From contig MHFC01000114.1 of NCBI GenBank assembly GCA_001804025.1, positions 12,043 to 20,212 of the forward strand: a DNA stretch of 8,170 nt, read 5' to 3'. A model generated the notes under the pieces. The model did no database searches, was not told where the DNA came from, and saw only the letters and a list, made by a program, of their open reading frames with translations. The DNA comes from Omnitrophica bacterium GWA2_52_8 (GTDB taxonomy: Bacteria; Omnitrophota; Omnitrophia; Omnitrophales; Aquincolibacteriaceae). The first letter of the stretch is position 1, and the number at the start of each line of letters is the position of its first letter. Shown here piece after piece: positions 1 through 5,893 of this stretch. The position numbers and the translations under genes were made by a program.

Positions 1-173
1 ACAGGGGCGCGGTACGTGACCGGATAGATATCGCAAACGCCGCCCCGCAGGGCAAATTCGCCGGCTTTTGTGACAAAGTCCGTTTTTTGGTAGGACAAGC
101 CGTAAAGCTCCTGCTCCAGGGCCTCGCGCGAAAGAGACTGTCCAATTTTGAACATTCGGACATTCAGTTTCAT
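1..173 (-). CDS. mfd: Transcription-repair coupling factor Mfd, N-terminal part (gene continues past the left edge)
   Basis: Mfd is a DNA translocase that removes RNA polymerase stalled at lesions and recruits UvrA. Only 57 codons are visible. They contain IGQSLSREALEQEL, then a GEFALRGGVCDIYP block at residues 38-51. These line up with the E. coli Mfd segments KKGQRLSRDALRTQL and GEYATRGALLDLFP, in the UvrB-homologous region (domain 2). UvrB has a similar block (GTFRVRGDVVDIFP), but the context fits Mfd better. The first usable ATG is at 173; an in-frame TAA lies eight codons upstream, so the frame cannot extend back. A normal Mfd has about 115-130 residues before this block, while here there are about 10, so the protein would lack domain 1a. 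No good Shine-Dalgarno site precedes the ATG. It lies 109 nt after the aminotransferase gene, on the same strand. Family confidence is good; the start is uncertain. Confidence 0.72.
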   Translation of the reverse strand, partial: MKLNVRMFKIGQSLSREALEQELYGLSYQKTDFVTKAGEFALRGGVCDIYPVTYRAP

Positions 174-282
174 ACGGCGGTTTTCATCCGGAATTTAAAG
201 GGCAGCATACCCGAGGGGGCCTTGCCGGCGGCAAAAAGTCTGGCTTTAGTGTGCCCGGAACCCGGACGGATTTTCTTGGCGG
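174..282 (-). other. Spacer between the aminotransferase gene and mfd
   Basis: This 109-nt gap holds no clear gene and no U-tailed terminator. A 12-codon frame (MLPFKFRMKTAV, 208 to 170) ends in an ATGA overlap with the proposed mfd start. The same reading frame is open for about 47 codons back to a stop inside the aminotransferase gene, but it has no start codon before 208. A small palindrome (TTGCC-GGC-GGCAA, about 222-234) is present without a T run. The gap may be an untranslated leader, or a remnant of a longer mfd 5' end. Confidence 0.4.
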
Positions 283-1515
283 TTATGATTTTGCCGCTTT
301 TCGTTTTTCACACCAGCCGCCGATTCTTTTAACGGCTTCTTCGAGCGTTTTTTCGGAGCAGGCAAAACTGAGCCGGACATAACGGTTGTTCCCGAACGGC
401 TGCCCCGGAACCACGGCCACGTGAATTTCATCCAGCCAGGCCTGAGTCAAAGCGATGGAATCCATCCCCGTTCCGGAAACATCGACAAACATATAAAAGG
501 CGCCTTGCGGACAAAACGGCTTGAGCAGCGGCATTTTTGACAGTTTTTCATAAAAATAATTGCGCCGCTTTTCGAATTCCCGGCACATTTTGCCGACTTC
601 CGCGGCGATTTCAGGCTTCTCGAGGGCCGCCACACCGCCGGACTGCGCAAAAGACGTCGGGTTGGAAGTCGAATGACTCTGAAAACTTCCCACGGCCTTG
701 GCCAGCTTGAGGTCGGGAAACGCAGCGTAGCCGAGCCGCCAGCCGGTCATGGCGAAGGCCTTGCTGTGGCCGTTCACGATCACGGTCCTGGCTGCAATAG
801 AGGGGTCTAAAGACGCGATCGAAATATGTTTTTTGCCGTCAAAGATCAGTTTTTCATAAATTTCATCGCTCAATACCCACACCTGCGGATGCTTTTTAAG
901 CACCTCTACGAGGGCGAGGAGTTCCCTTTCGGAATACACGGCGCCGGTCGGATTAGAAGGCGAGTTCAAAACCAGGACTTTGCTTTTTGGGGTCAATTTT
1001 TTTCCGAGAATTCCGGGCGTGAGTTTGAATTCCGTCGATGCATCCGTATCAAGAAAGACGCAGGCCCCGTTCAGAAGACGGACCATTTCAGGATAGCTGA
1101 GCCAATAAGGGGCCGGGATCAGGACCTCGTCCCCGTCATCCACAAGTGCATAAAGCACGTTAAACAGGGAATGCTTGGCGCCGCAGGAAACAATGATTTG
1201 TTCCGGACTGTAGGTAAGTCCCTGGTCGGTCTTAAATTTGTTTGCAATCGCCTTGCGCAGTTCCAGTGTACCGGCCGCAGGAGTATAGCGGGTCACGCCT
1301 TTTTGGATGGCATCAATGGCGGCACGGCGGATGATCTCGGGGGTGTCGAAATCCGGTTCGCCGGCGCTCAGGGAAAGGACATTAATCCCCTGCGCTTTAA
1401 GCTCGTTGGCTTTCGCGGTAATGGCAAGAGTTGCGGACGGAGAGACGCCAAGAACGCGCCGCGACAAACGAAGCTGCCCGCGTTCAGTCTCCTTTAAGGA
1501 ATTTTCTGAGGGCAC
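283..1515 (-). CDS. Class I PLP-dependent aminotransferase, aspartate aminotransferase (AspB/Thermus) type
   Basis: Predicted cytosolic transaminase moving an amino group between aspartate (or a related amino acid) and 2-oxoglutarate. The 410 residues carry the fold type I landmarks: SLSAGEPDFDTP near 48-59, NSPSNPTG with PLP-contacting N188, SDEIYEKL with D217 and Y220, the Schiff-base lysine K252 in SKAFAMTGWRLGY followed by R260, and R381 in YVRLSFA for the substrate alpha-carboxylate. K114 in CGAKHSLFN matches the lysine that Thermus-type enzymes use for the distal carboxylate, which favours aspartate, though glutamate-prephenate activity is also possible. The GTG start at 1515 has AAGGGGG 8 nt upstream and overlaps rplQ by 32 nt. 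Relatives usually begin near residue 16 (LSRRVLGVSPSATL), so the first 15 or so residues are extra; a TTG at 1467 is the alternative. Substrate is inferred from family only. Confidence 0.93.
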   Translation of the reverse strand: MPSENSLKETERGQLRLSRRVLGVSPSATLAITAKANELKAQGINVLSLSAGEPDFDTPEIIRRAAIDAIQKGVTRYTPAAGTLELRKAIANKFKTDQGLTYSPEQIIVSCGAKHSLFNVLYALVDDGDEVLIPAPYWLSYPEMVRLLNGACVFLDTDASTEFKLTPGILGKKLTPKSKVLVLNSPSNPTGAVYSERELLALVEVLKKHPQVWVLSDEIYEKLIFDGKKHISIASLDPSIAARTVIVNGHSKAFAMTGWRLGYAAFPDLKLAKAVGSFQSHSTSNPTSFAQSGGVAALEKPEIAAEVGKMCREFEKRRNYFYEKLSKMPLLKPFCPQGAFYMFVDVSGTGMDSIALTQAWLDEIHVAVVPGQPFGNNRYVRLSFACSEKTLEEAVKRIGGWCEKRKAAKS

Positions 1516-2056
1516 CTAAAAAGCCCCCTTTCTTTTCTGACTCCTTCTTGTCATCCGGAGTCTTTGGCGCTTCTTGCGCCGCCTTCTTTTCGGAACCTTT
1601 GGCCTTGGCTTCGGGCTTGGCCTGTTCTTTGAGCTTCTTTTCACCTTCCGGCTTGGCCTTTTTTGGCTTGGCTTTTTTCTCAGGCCGGCTCGGCGCCGCA
1701 ATCGTTTCCGTAAACTCCAAAAATGCCATCGGGCTTGCGTCGCCGGGACGCGCGTTCAAACGCAGCACCCGGGTATACCCGCCGTTCCGGCTCTTAAACT
1801 GCGGCGCGATGTCCCGCATCAGGATGCGGACAACATCCTCAGACCGCAAACGCGCCAGCAGAAGGCGCCGTGCGTGCAGGTCACCGCGCTTCGCGAGCTG
1901 GACCATTTTATCCGCATAGGAGCTGGTTTCCTTGGCCCGGCAGAGCGTCGTCCGAATGCGCTTGTGAAAAACAAGCCCGCGCATCAGATTACACAGCAAG
2001 GCCTTCCGATGTTGGGATTTAACCCCCAGTTTTCTTTTACTCTTCAAGTGTCTCAT
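1484..2056 (-). CDS. rplQ: 50S ribosomal protein L17 with a long lysine-rich C-terminal tail
   Basis: L17 is a large-subunit protein near the peptide exit tunnel, usually the last gene of the alpha operon. The core is residues 1-118: it opens MRHLKSKRKLGVKSQHRKAL like E. coli [20 protein letters not shown], and carries the conserved RNGGYTRVLRL at 90-100 and GDASPMAFLEF at 105-115. The ATG at 2056 is chosen because it matches the family start and has AAGGA 7 nt upstream; a TTG at 2101 in the same frame would add 15 unsupported residues. Residues 119-190 form a low-complexity tail rich in Lys, Pro, Ala and Glu, ending in a short GGFLGALRKFL stretch that could form an amphipathic helix. E. coli L17 is 127 residues, so this one is about 60 longer. 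The last 32 nt overlap the aminotransferase gene. Confidence 0.95.
   Translation of the reverse strand: MRHLKSKRKLGVKSQHRKALLCNLMRGLVFHKRIRTTLCRAKETSSYADKMVQLAKRGDLHARRLLLARLRSEDVVRILMRDIAPQFKSRNGGYTRVLRLNARPGDASPMAFLEFTETIAAPSRPEKKAKPKKAKPEGEKKLKEQAKPEAKAKGSEKKAAQEAPKTPDDKKESEKKGGFLGALRKFLKGD
1489..1495 (-). promoter_or_regulatory. Strong Shine-Dalgarno-like AAAGGAG with no in-frame start at normal spacing
   Basis: AAAGGAG covers the last codons of rplQ just before its TGA. It looks like a ribosome site for the aminotransferase, but no ATG, GTG or TTG in that frame lies 5-10 nt downstream. The first is the TTG at 1467, about 21 nt away. It may be an ancestral site made idle when the start moved up to the GTG at 1515. 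Confidence 0.35.
1524..1530 (-). promoter_or_regulatory. Probable ribosome binding site for the aminotransferase gene
   Basis: AAGGGGG differs from AAGGAGG at one base and sits 8 nt before the GTG at 1515, inside the rplQ lysine-glycine codons (KKGG). It is the main reason for choosing the GTG start. Confidence 0.5.
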
Positions 2057-2063
2057 GAAAATT

Positions 2064-2068
2064 TCCTT
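2064..2068 (-). promoter_or_regulatory. Ribosome binding site deciding the rplQ start
   Basis: AAGGA lies 7 nt before the ATG at 2056 and supports that start over the TTG at 2101, which has no such site. Confidence 0.6.
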
Positions 2069-2121
2069 TATGTCCCGTTTTTCCGACAGTCTTTCAGACA
2101 AAACCCTTCGGCGGACGCTTA

Positions 2122-3162
2122 TTACTCTCCGGCCGCCGCAGACGACGTCGCTTCCTGAGAAGTTCCAAGCGGCGCGGGCGTTCCGGCTTTACCTTTCAAG
2201 CGCTCCTCGACGTTCATCCCGAGCGCAAGTCCCATCGTGACTAAAATGGCGCTGATTTCAGAAAGCGATTTTTTTCCGAAATTTTTATATTTCAGCATTT
2301 GCGCCTCTGTTTTACGGATGAGATCCCCGATCGTTTTGATGTTCGCGGCTTCGAGGCAGTTCGCGCTGCGTACGGAAAGCTCGAGTTCGCTGATCGGCTT
2401 GTTAATAATGTCCCTGAATTCATGGTCCTCTTCTTCTTCATCTTCCGTTTCGATCGGAATTTCACCGTAATTGACAAAAATATCCAGATGGCGCTGAAGA
2501 ATATTGGACGCGTAAAGCATGGCTTCTTCCGGTGTCATCGCCCCGTTGGTCCAGACTTCCAGGATCAATTTGTCATAATCGGTGATTTGCCCGACACGGG
2601 TGTCCTCAACCGCAAAGTTGACCTTCAATACCGGGGAAAAAATCGAGTCCACCGGCACAAGACCGATCGGAGCCCCGTCTTGCTTGTTTTTTTCGGCCGG
2701 AACATACCCGCGACCGCGGCCCACTTCCATTTCCATGCGGAAATCAATGTCCTTGGTCAGCGTGCACAAAACAAGATCCGGGTTGATGACTTCAATGGTT
2801 TCGTCGGCCTGGATCATACGGGCGGTCACAGCCCCGGCTTTCTTTGTCTGCACCATGATCTTTTTGGGCCCTTTTCCGTGATAGCGGAGAACCAGCTGCT
2901 TCACGTTCAGGACAATCTGCGCCCCGTCTTCCAGTACACCTTCCATTGAAGAGAACTCGTGAAGCATCCCTTCTATTTTCAGGCTTGTGACGGCGGCCCC
3001 CTCGATCGACGATATCAATACGCGGCGCAACGAATTGCCGATCGTGGTCCCGTATCCCCGCTCAAACGGCTCGGCAACAAACTTGCCGTACGTCGGCGTC
3101 AATGTTTCTTTGTCCACTTCCAAATGTTTCGGTGTCTCAAAAGTTTTCCAACGAATTCCCAT
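2122..3162 (-). CDS. rpoA: DNA-directed RNA polymerase subunit alpha
   Basis: Alpha dimerises to seed assembly of core RNA polymerase, and its C-terminal domain contacts UP elements and activators. The 346-residue chain shows the N-terminal assembly domain, with ERGYGTTIGNSLRRVLISSI at 34-53 and IEGMLHEFSSMEGVLED at 63-79. An acidic linker around 238-247 (ETEDEEEEDH) follows, then the alpha-CTD from about 255 to 316. DNA-contacting residues equivalent to E. coli R265, N268, G296, K298 and S299 are present at the same numbers, within SVRSANCL and FGKKSLSEI. About 25 residues rich in Ala, Gly, Ser and Thr extend past the CTD. The ATG at 3162 has AAGGAGG 6 nt upstream. It follows rpsD after 95 nt and precedes rplQ by 65 nt (using the 2056 start). 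Confidence 0.98.
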   Translation of the reverse strand: MGIRWKTFETPKHLEVDKETLTPTYGKFVAEPFERGYGTTIGNSLRRVLISSIEGAAVTSLKIEGMLHEFSSMEGVLEDGAQIVLNVKQLVLRYHGKGPKKIMVQTKKAGAVTARMIQADETIEVINPDLVLCTLTKDIDFRMEMEVGRGRGYVPAEKNKQDGAPIGLVPVDSIFSPVLKVNFAVEDTRVGQITDYDKLILEVWTNGAMTPEEAMLYASNILQRHLDIFVNYGEIPIETEDEEEEDHEFRDIINKPISELELSVRSANCLEAANIKTIGDLIRKTEAQMLKYKNFGKKSLSEISAILVTMGLALGMNVEERLKGKAGTPAPLGTSQEATSSAAAGE

Positions 3163-3257
3163 ACATTTCCTCCTTAAACGTGTGCGCTCATCCGAGCACT
3201 GTGCGTATTATCTTCCGGCCATTCGGAACGATAACCGCTTATGAAAAACTGCTGCGA
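3163..3257 (-). other. rpsD-rpoA spacer with rpoA ribosome site and weak promoter-like and hairpin sequences
   Basis: This is the longest gap inside the alpha operon. It ends with AAGGAGG (3169-3175), the rpoA ribosome site. Two small imperfect stems are visible: TTCCG/CGGAA at 3213-3217 and 3224-3228, and a bulged GTG..CTC/GAGCAC stem at 3182-3199. A GATAAT hexamer near 3207-3212 resembles a -10 box, but there is no convincing -35 at 16-18 nt. It could support an internal promoter or S4-type translational control, but neither is shown by the sequence. Confidence 0.3.
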
Positions 3258-3881
3258 TTATTTCGAGTACAGCTCCACGATAAACGACTCTTCCACCGGG
3301 AGCCCGGCATCCGCCTTGGTCGGTTCGCGAACGATCGTCCCTTCCAAACTTTTGCGGTTAACAGCCAGCCATTCGGGAAGCGGAAGATCTTCCCACTTTT
3401 CCAATGTCGCCTTAATGCGCGCGACGATCGAATCCTTTTCTCTGACGGTAATTTTGTCCCCCGTTTTTACCAGATAAGAGGGGATGTTCACCTTCTTGCC
3501 GTTGACCCGGATGTGTCCGTGGCCGACAAGCTGCCGGGCCTCATTACGGGTATTGGCAAAGAAGAGCCTGTAAACGGTGTTGTCGAGCCGTCTTTCCAAA
3601 AGCGAAATCAGCATTTCGCCAGTAACCCCGCGCTTTTTTGAAGCCCGTTTGAAAAACACGCGAAATTGACGCTCGAGAAGGCCGTAAATTCTTTTCATTT
3701 TCTGTTTTTCACGGAGCTGCAATCCGTAGTCGGACTGCTTGCGGCGCGTCGCTCCGTGCATTCCGGGCGGCCGGCTGAGGCGTCTTTCGACTTTGTCGTC
3801 ATTACGGCGGCTGCCTTTCAGCTGCAGATTAATGCCTTCGCGCCGGCTCAAACGGATTTTGGGGCCGAGATATCTTCCCAT
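3258..3881 (-). CDS. rpsD: 30S ribosomal protein S4
   Basis: S4 is a primary 16S rRNA binder that nucleates 30S assembly; in several bacteria it also represses its own operon. The 207 residues match the family length. Visible are the start MGRYLGPKIRLSRREG, the PGMHG motif at 39-43, and an S4 RNA-binding domain around 97-160, including LERRLDNTVYRL and QLVGHGHIRVNGKKV. The protein ends EESFIVELYSK. It has no cysteine, so it is the zinc-free form. The ATG at 3881 follows the rpsK stop by 2 nt, and its ribosome site GGAGGG (3889-3894) lies in the last rpsK codons, so the two are probably translationally coupled. Confidence 0.98.
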   Translation of the reverse strand: MGRYLGPKIRLSRREGINLQLKGSRRNDDKVERRLSRPPGMHGATRRKQSDYGLQLREKQKMKRIYGLLERQFRVFFKRASKKRGVTGEMLISLLERRLDNTVYRLFFANTRNEARQLVGHGHIRVNGKKVNIPSYLVKTGDKITVREKDSIVARIKATLEKWEDLPLPEWLAVNRKSLEGTIVREPTKADAGLPVEESFIVELYSK

Positions 3882-3883
3882 AA

Positions 3884-4255
3884 TTAGACCCTCCTCTTTT
3901 TCGGAGGCCGGCAGCCGTTGTGTGGGATGGGGGTGATGTCATGAATAGCACAGACCTGCAATCCCGCAACCTGCAGTGCGCGGATCGCCGATTCGCGGCC
4001 CGACCCGGGTCCTTTAATATAAACTTCCACTTCTTTCATGCCGAACTCCAGCGCTTTCTTGGCGGCCTGTTCGGACGCGACCTGAGCGGCATACGGCGTG
4101 GATTTTTTAGAACCCTTGAAACCCGCGGCACCGGCGGATGACCAGCACAGGGCATTGCCCTGGGCATCGGTAATCGTGACAACGGTATTATTAAAACTGG
4201 CATTGATGTGCACCGTTCCCTTTGCCACGTGTTTTACTTTTTTCTTTTTTGACAT
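3884..4255 (-). CDS. rpsK: 30S ribosomal protein S11
   Basis: S11 sits on the 30S platform near the mRNA exit and the Shine-Dalgarno helix. The 123-residue product has the usual basic N-terminus ([12 protein letters not shown]), the core [20 protein letters not shown] at 17-36, [14 protein letters not shown] at 45-58, [14 protein letters not shown] at 81-94 and the hallmark C-terminus [17 protein letters not shown]. Length and motifs agree with the family. The ATG at 4255 has AAGGAG (4261-4266) 5 nt upstream. It is separated from rpsM by 55 nt containing a strong palindrome. Confidence 0.98.
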   Translation of the reverse strand: MSKKKKVKHVAKGTVHINASFNNTVVTITDAQGNALCWSSAGAAGFKGSKKSTPYAAQVASEQAAKKALEFGMKEVEVYIKGPGSGRESAIRALQVAGLQVCAIHDITPIPHNGCRPPKKRRV

Positions 4256-4284
4256 AAGAACTCCTTGACCTCTTGTTTCTCATA

Positions 4285-4302
4285 TCCCGGCGCACGCCGG
4301 GA
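4285..4302 (-). repeat. Strong GC-rich palindrome between rpsM and rpsK
   Basis: TCCCGGC-GTGC-GCCGGGA reads as a perfect 7-bp stem with a 4-nt loop, starting 8 nt after the rpsM stop codon. No T run follows on either strand, so it is a poor intrinsic terminator. Its form resembles the short palindromes (REP-like elements) scattered in intergenic spaces of many genomes. It could also act as an RNA-stabilising hairpin in the operon transcript. One copy is seen in this window. Confidence 0.5.
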
Positions 4303-4310
4303 CTCCGGAA

Positions 4311-4697
4311 TTATTTAGGCGCCGGGGCCTTTTTTTGTAATCCGCCGACAGTGACCCGCGGCCCCTTACGCGTACGCGCATTGGTGTGCGAACGCTGACC
4401 CCGGACAGGCAAACCCTTAACATGCCGCATCCCGCGGTAAGAGCGAATATCGATAAGCCGTTTGATGTTTTGCTGGACATCCCGCCGCAAATCACCTTCC
4501 GTCTTTACCGTTTTTTGGATGATTTCCGTAATTTCGGAAATTTCTTTTTCCGTCAGGTCTTTGGCCCGTTTTGCCGGATCAATCTTGACGGCATCCAGAA
4601 TTTTTTTGGAAGTCGCGCGGCCGATCCCGTAAATATAGGTCAACGCGATGTCCGTCCGTTTTTCTCTTGGAATGTCAACTCCTAAAATACGCGGCAT
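4311..4697 (-). CDS. rpsM: 30S ribosomal protein S13
   Basis: S13 lies in the 30S head and forms inter-subunit bridges with the 50S, contacting P-site tRNA through its tail. The 128-residue chain opens [14 protein letters not shown], followed by a helix-two-turn-helix-like region with [15 protein letters not shown] at 20-34. It then has [20 protein letters not shown] at 69-88 and the family signature [20 protein letters not shown] at 88-107. A basic tail ends QKKAPAPK. The ATG at 4697 has AAGGAG (4705-4710) 7 nt upstream. It is preceded by rpmJ, as in many bacterial alpha operons. Confidence 0.98.
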   Translation of the reverse strand: MPRILGVDIPREKRTDIALTYIYGIGRATSKKILDAVKIDPAKRAKDLTEKEISEITEIIQKTVKTEGDLRRDVQQNIKRLIDIRSYRGMRHVKGLPVRGQRSHTNARTRKGPRVTVGGLQKKAPAPK

Positions 4698-4722
4698 ATG
4701 GCTGCTCCTTAAACTCGATTTT

Positions 4723-4745
4723 TAAAAAACCGCCGGAAAACCGGC
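4723..4745 (-). terminator. Weak terminator-like hairpin between rpmJ and rpsM
   Basis: On the minus strand GCCGG-TTTT-CCGGC is followed by GG and a run of T, then A. The 5-bp stem with a 4-nt loop is short for an intrinsic terminator, so full termination is unlikely; partial attenuation or RNA processing between the spc and alpha parts is possible. It lies 4 nt past the rpmJ stop. Confidence 0.3.
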
Positions 4746-4749
4746 CCTT

Positions 4750-4863
4750 TTATCCCTGGCGCTGCTTATGTTTCGGATTAGAACAAATAACAAATACGAC
4801 GCGTTTGCGTCTTATAATTTTGCAATGCTCACATACCCGGCGGACCGAGCTTCGGACTTTCAT
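4750..4863 (-). CDS. rpmJ: 50S ribosomal protein L36 (zinc-binding form)
   Basis: L36 is the smallest bacterial large-subunit protein and stabilises 23S rRNA near the L7/L12 stalk base. The 37-residue product begins [20 protein letters not shown] and ends [11 protein letters not shown], which is the family length and pattern. C11, C14, C27 and H32 form the zinc site, so this is the zinc-containing (C+) version. The ATG at 4863 has a strong GAGGAG (4872-4877) 8 nt upstream, in the 26-nt gap after infA. The infA-rpmJ-rpsM order is the common bacterial one. Confidence 0.97.
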   Translation of the reverse strand: MKVRSSVRRVCEHCKIIRRKRVVFVICSNPKHKQRQG

Positions 4864-4889
4864 GGTCACTTCTCCTCAATAGTAAAGCG

Positions 4890-5108
4890 CTACTTCACGC
4901 GATAAGTAATTCTGCCCCGGCTTAAATCATACGGCGACAATTCGAGTTTCACCTTGTCGCCGGGAATGATCCGGATATAATGCATCCGCATTTTACCGGA
5001 GATATGCGCAAGCACCTTATGGCCGTTCTCCAGTTCCACTCGAAACATTGCGTTCGGCAACGGCTCGATGACTTTACCTTCAACTTCAATGGCGTCTTGC
5101 TTTGACAC
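4890..5108 (-). CDS. infA: Translation initiation factor IF-1
   Basis: IF-1 binds the 30S A site during initiation and helps IF-2 and IF-3. The 72 residues form a single S1-like OB fold: [20 protein letters not shown] at 9-28, [16 protein letters not shown] at 32-47, [19 protein letters not shown] at 49-67, ending TYRVK. Length is that of the family. The start is GTG at 5108, with AAAAGG (5118-5123) 9 nt upstream. The gap to map is 20 nt, so the two are probably cotranscribed. Confidence 0.97.
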   Translation of the reverse strand: MSKQDAIEVEGKVIEPLPNAMFRVELENGHKVLAHISGKMRMHYIRIIPGDKVKLELSPYDLSRGRITYRVK

Positions 5109-5128
5109 TTTTCCGGGCCTTTTATTTC

Positions 5129-5893
5129 TTATACGGACACGTCCGGTTCATCCCGCGTTAAAATGACAAATCCTTCTTCACTAAAAGCGATATCATCCTC
5201 ATAATGACTTGCGGGCTTGCGGTCTTTCGTGACGACCGTCCAGCCGTCCTGCAATATTTCAACCGCGCAATTTCCCTGCGTCACCATGGGCTCGATCGCC
5301 AACACCATTCCGGGCTGAATTCTCGCGCCCTGTCCCGCCTTGCCGTAATTCGGCACCTGCGGGTCCTCATGAATCGCACGGCCGATACCGTGTCCTACAT
5401 ATTCGCGAACAACCTGAAAACCCCGCGACTCTATTAATTTCTGGATCGCTTCAGCCAGGTCCCCGATCCGGCACCCCGGCTTATACGCTGCTAACCCGGC
5501 ATCCAACGCATCTTTTGCCGTTTTGATCAAAAGCATTTCGTCTTTTGTCACGGTTCCGACCGGCCAGGTCCTCGCGGCATCCGCATAATAACCCTGAACC
5601 CGCGCACCAATATCAAAACTGATGATGTCGCCCTCTTTGAGGATCCGGTTCCCGGGGATCCCGTGCACGACTTCTTCATTCACGGAGATGCATGCTGTTT
5701 TCGGAAATCCGCGGTACCCCTTAAAAGCGGGCTCGGCCCCGGCGTCGCGGATCACCTTTTCGGCGAACTGATCCAACTCGTCCGTTGCGATTCCAGGACG
5801 AATATGTTTGTGCACTTCCTGAAAAACCAGTTTTAAAACATCCGCCGCCTGCCGCATCAACTGAATTTCACGCTTGGACTTAAGCGAGATCAT
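5129..5893 (-). CDS. map: Type I methionine aminopeptidase
   Basis: Removes the initiator methionine from nascent proteins in the cytosol, using a dinuclear metal centre. The 254 residues keep the pita-bread ligands D94 (SFDIGA), D105 (YYADAARTW), H168 (VGHGIG), E201 (AIEPM) and E232 (HYEDD). Each is three lower than E. coli D97, D108, H171, E204 and E235. The substrate-binding H77 in VVHGIPGN is also present. There is no N-terminal zinc-finger extension, so it is the short type Ia form. Two local changes are worth noting: ADAA where GDAA is usual, and EDD where EHT is usual after the last ligand. The ATG at 5893 shares its A with the adk TAA (TAATG), and only a weak GGA precedes it, which suggests reinitiation after adk. 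Confidence 0.97.
   Translation of the reverse strand: MISLKSKREIQLMRQAADVLKLVFQEVHKHIRPGIATDELDQFAEKVIRDAGAEPAFKGYRGFPKTACISVNEEVVHGIPGNRILKEGDIISFDIGARVQGYYADAARTWPVGTVTKDEMLLIKTAKDALDAGLAAYKPGCRIGDLAEAIQKLIESRGFQVVREYVGHGIGRAIHEDPQVPNYGKAGQGARIQPGMVLAIEPMVTQGNCAVEILQDGWTVVTKDRKPASHYEDDIAFSEEGFVILTRDEPDVSV

Noticed and set aside
222..234. TTGCC-GGC-GGCAA palindrome as a terminator after the aminotransferase gene
   Set aside because: The stem is 5 bp with a tight loop and no T run on the transcribed strand.
826..1497. Long plus-strand open frame of 223 codons
   Set aside because: It lies entirely opposite the aminotransferase gene, whose catalytic motifs are intact, and its translation has no recognisable family features.
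2057..2101. Upstream TTG start for rplQ adding 15 residues
   Set aside because: L17 proteins start at MRH, the ATG at 2056 has AAGGA at 7 nt, and the extra residues have no family support.
2299..2949. Long plus-strand open frame of 216 codons
   Set aside because: It is opposite rpoA, a certain gene, and looks like a codon-bias shadow.
3200..3240. Confident sigma70 promoter before rpoA
   Set aside because: Only a GATAAT hexamer is present; the region 16-18 nt upstream has no good -35 match.
4285..4302. rpsM-rpsK palindrome as an intrinsic terminator
   Set aside because: No T tract follows on either strand, and essential genes of the same operon continue downstream.
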